Of a DNA stretch of 64,000 nt, positions 62,888-64,000 are shown one piece after another. Position 1 is the stretch's first letter; each line of letters starts with the position of its first letter. The notes beneath the pieces are model-generated. The model worked only from the letters and a program-made list of their open reading frames with translations, was not told where the DNA came from and made no database searches. The stretch covers positions 62,001 to 126,000 of the forward strand of contig CANNCO010000001.1 of NCBI GenBank assembly GCA_947503175.1. Direction: 5' to 3'. The DNA is from an uncultured Paracoccaceae bacterium (lineage in GTDB: Bacteria > Pseudomonadota > Alphaproteobacteria > Rhodobacterales > Rhodobacteraceae). Both the position numbers and the translations under genes were made by a program.

Positions 62888-63943
62888 TCAGACCGAGACC
62901 CAGCCGGTGATCAGGTGGCGCAGGCCGATGGCCGCGCCCGCGAAGATCGCCGCCAGCGTCAGCGGCGCGCCATAGGCCAGAACCGACATGGCCGACAGCC
63001 CCTGACCGACAGAACAGCCGATGGCGAGGATCGCGCCGCCGCCCATCAGCGCCGCGCCCATGATCTGACGGCGGAGCTCGCGCGGGTCTTCGCAGGCTTC
63101 CCAGCGGAAATGGCCCTTGATCAGCGAACCGATGAACGCGCCCGCAAGAACGCCGCCAACGGAGCCGACCGCGAAGCTGATCGTCGTGCCGGAGGCCGTC
63201 ATGACATAGAGGATGGTTTCCCCGAGAGGGGCGACGAACGTATAGCTTTCCAGCGATGTCGCGCCGAAGCTGCGTTGCGCGGCGATGTGGGTTCCCGCCC
63301 ATGCGAACGCGATGGCGAGGCCGACGATATGCCCCCAGAGGATCAGGCCGCGTTCGGCGCGGAAGGTCTTGGATTTCAGCGCGAAGATCATGATTGCAGC
63401 ACCCGCGAAGACGCCGAACACCGGCGCACCGATCCCGGTCAGCGCCTCGGCCAGATGCGCAAGGCCCGGTGCCGTCTGGGAGACGAGCAGATCGTCGGGG
63501 AACATCCTGACGCGCAGTGCGGCAAGCGGGCCGGACATGACGACATAACCGGTGATCCCCATCACCAGAACGATCACGAAAGACCGCAGATCGCCGCCGC
63601 CCAACCGGGCCAGTGCGCCGAAGCCGCAATTCCCGGCAATCGCCATGCCATAGCCGAAGAGAAGGCCGCCGAGGATATGGGCGACCGGGTTCCAGCCGCC
63701 GTCGAGATGGGGAATCTGGCTGGTCGGGATCAGACCCACGCCGATCAGCGCGAATGTCCCCATCATCGCGGTGCCGAGGGCTATGCCCCACATCCGGAGA
63801 CGATGGTCGGAGCCACCGTAAAGGGCATCCTCGATCGCGCCCAATGTGCAGAACCGGCCCAGCCGCGCGGCGAGGCCCAGTGCTATTCCGCCAATTGCCG
63901 CGACCAGCGCCACGAAGGCGCCGTCGCTGATCTGGATGTCCAT
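62888..63943 (-). CDS. YeeE/YedE-family sulfur transporter (TsuA-like)
   Basis: 351 residues with about nine to ten membrane helices. The three conserved Cys of TsuA-type thiosulfate channels are present: GRFCTLGAIEDAL, GNCGFGALARLGGGDLRS and AIGCSVGQGLSAM. Internal pseudo-twofold repeats of G-x-C-x-x-G are visible. It likely imports thiosulfate or another sulfur compound. Start ATG 63943; the upstream promoter region is cut by the window edge. Confidence 0.86.
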   Translation of the reverse strand: MDIQISDGAFVALVAAIGGIALGLAARLGRFCTLGAIEDALYGGSDHRLRMWGIALGTAMMGTFALIGVGLIPTSQIPHLDGGWNPVAHILGGLLFGYGMAIAGNCGFGALARLGGGDLRSFVIVLVMGITGYVVMSGPLAALRVRMFPDDLLVSQTAPGLAHLAEALTGIGAPVFGVFAGAAIMIFALKSKTFRAERGLILWGHIVGLAIAFAWAGTHIAAQRSFGATSLESYTFVAPLGETILYVMTASGTTISFAVGSVGGVLAGAFIGSLIKGHFRWEACEDPRELRRQIMGAALMGGGAILAIGCSVGQGLSAMSVLAYGAPLTLAAIFAGAAIGLRHLITGWVSV

Positions 63944-64000
63944 CGGACTCCCCCCTTTTTCGGGTGCGGGCTTGTTGGTCCTACAGGCCCGCGCCCTTAC

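Overview
The window looks like chromosomal DNA of an alphaproteobacterium of the order Rhodobacterales (Roseobacter-type). The reasons are high GC, the ruvCAB-ybgC-tolQRAB-pal-cpoB-tilS-ftsH gene string, frequent 1-4 nt stop/start overlaps, GTG/TTG starts, a Tad (Flp) pilus locus of alphaproteobacterial type, a GTTC-N7-GTTC LexA-type box, and protein sequences typical of that group. This is inference from gene content; no database was searched. No rRNA, tRNA, CRISPR array, insertion sequence or prophage was recognised.

Region 1 (1-14.5 kb, + strand) is conserved housekeeping DNA: the end of prmA, a small membrane protein, a DUF1127 protein on the minus strand, ruvC-ruvA-ruvB (Holliday junction resolution), an unknown 208-residue protein, ybgC, the complete Tol-Pal envelope system, tilS, ftsH, a SAM methyltransferase and a MOSC protein. 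Region 2 (14.5-19.3 kb) holds one-carbon folate enzymes fhs and folD. A compact structured leader in front of fhs appears able to sequester the ribosome binding site. Region 2 also has a double CDGSH iron-sulfur protein, a PaaI thioesterase and a membrane-bound LytTR regulator. Region 3 (19.3-26.4 kb) has a PdeM-Lhr DNA damage pair, a beta-hydroxyacid dehydrogenase, an AAA ATPase and a polytopic membrane protein.

Region 4 (26.4-36.4 kb, minus strand) is a Tad pilus locus: cpaB, secretin cpaC, an OmpA-like lipoprotein, cpaE, cpaF, tadB, tadC, two TPR lipoproteins and prepilin peptidase. No pilin or TadE/F/G gene lies inside the window. Region 5 (36.5-40.8 kb) has a vWA protein, a glyoxalase, thyX, an AT-richer PD-(D/E)XK nuclease gene directly behind a perfect GTTC-N7-GTTC box, a complex palindromic element, an ArsC-family protein and a cold-shock protein. 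Region 6 (41.0-43.6 kb, minus) is a four-gene metal-stress RiPP operon of the bufferin type: a DUF2282 precursor with four Cys, a DUF692/MNIO modifying enzyme, a DUF2063 partner and a DoxX protein.

Region 7 (43.8-48.7 kb) has thrS, a Tag-like glycosylase, MAPEG, an ArsR-SRPBCC fusion and an alpha/beta hydrolase. Region 8 (48.7-58.7 kb, +) is the most intriguing part: eleven tightly packed catabolic-type genes, including a LacI-family regulator. They comprise a HisD/HpsN-like dehydrogenase, two SnoaL-fold proteins, VOC, an eroded M15-like protein, SDR, LacI, a double cupin, a methyltransferase, a MetE-like zinc protein and a hydrolase. Two matching 16-bp inverted repeats (half sites TTGCA/TGCAA) sit in front of its two transcription units and are the likely LacI operators. 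The substrate is unknown. Region 9 (58.7-64 kb) has a lipoprotein, a LysR regulator, glycogen phosphorylase and a YeeE/TsuA-type sulfur transporter.
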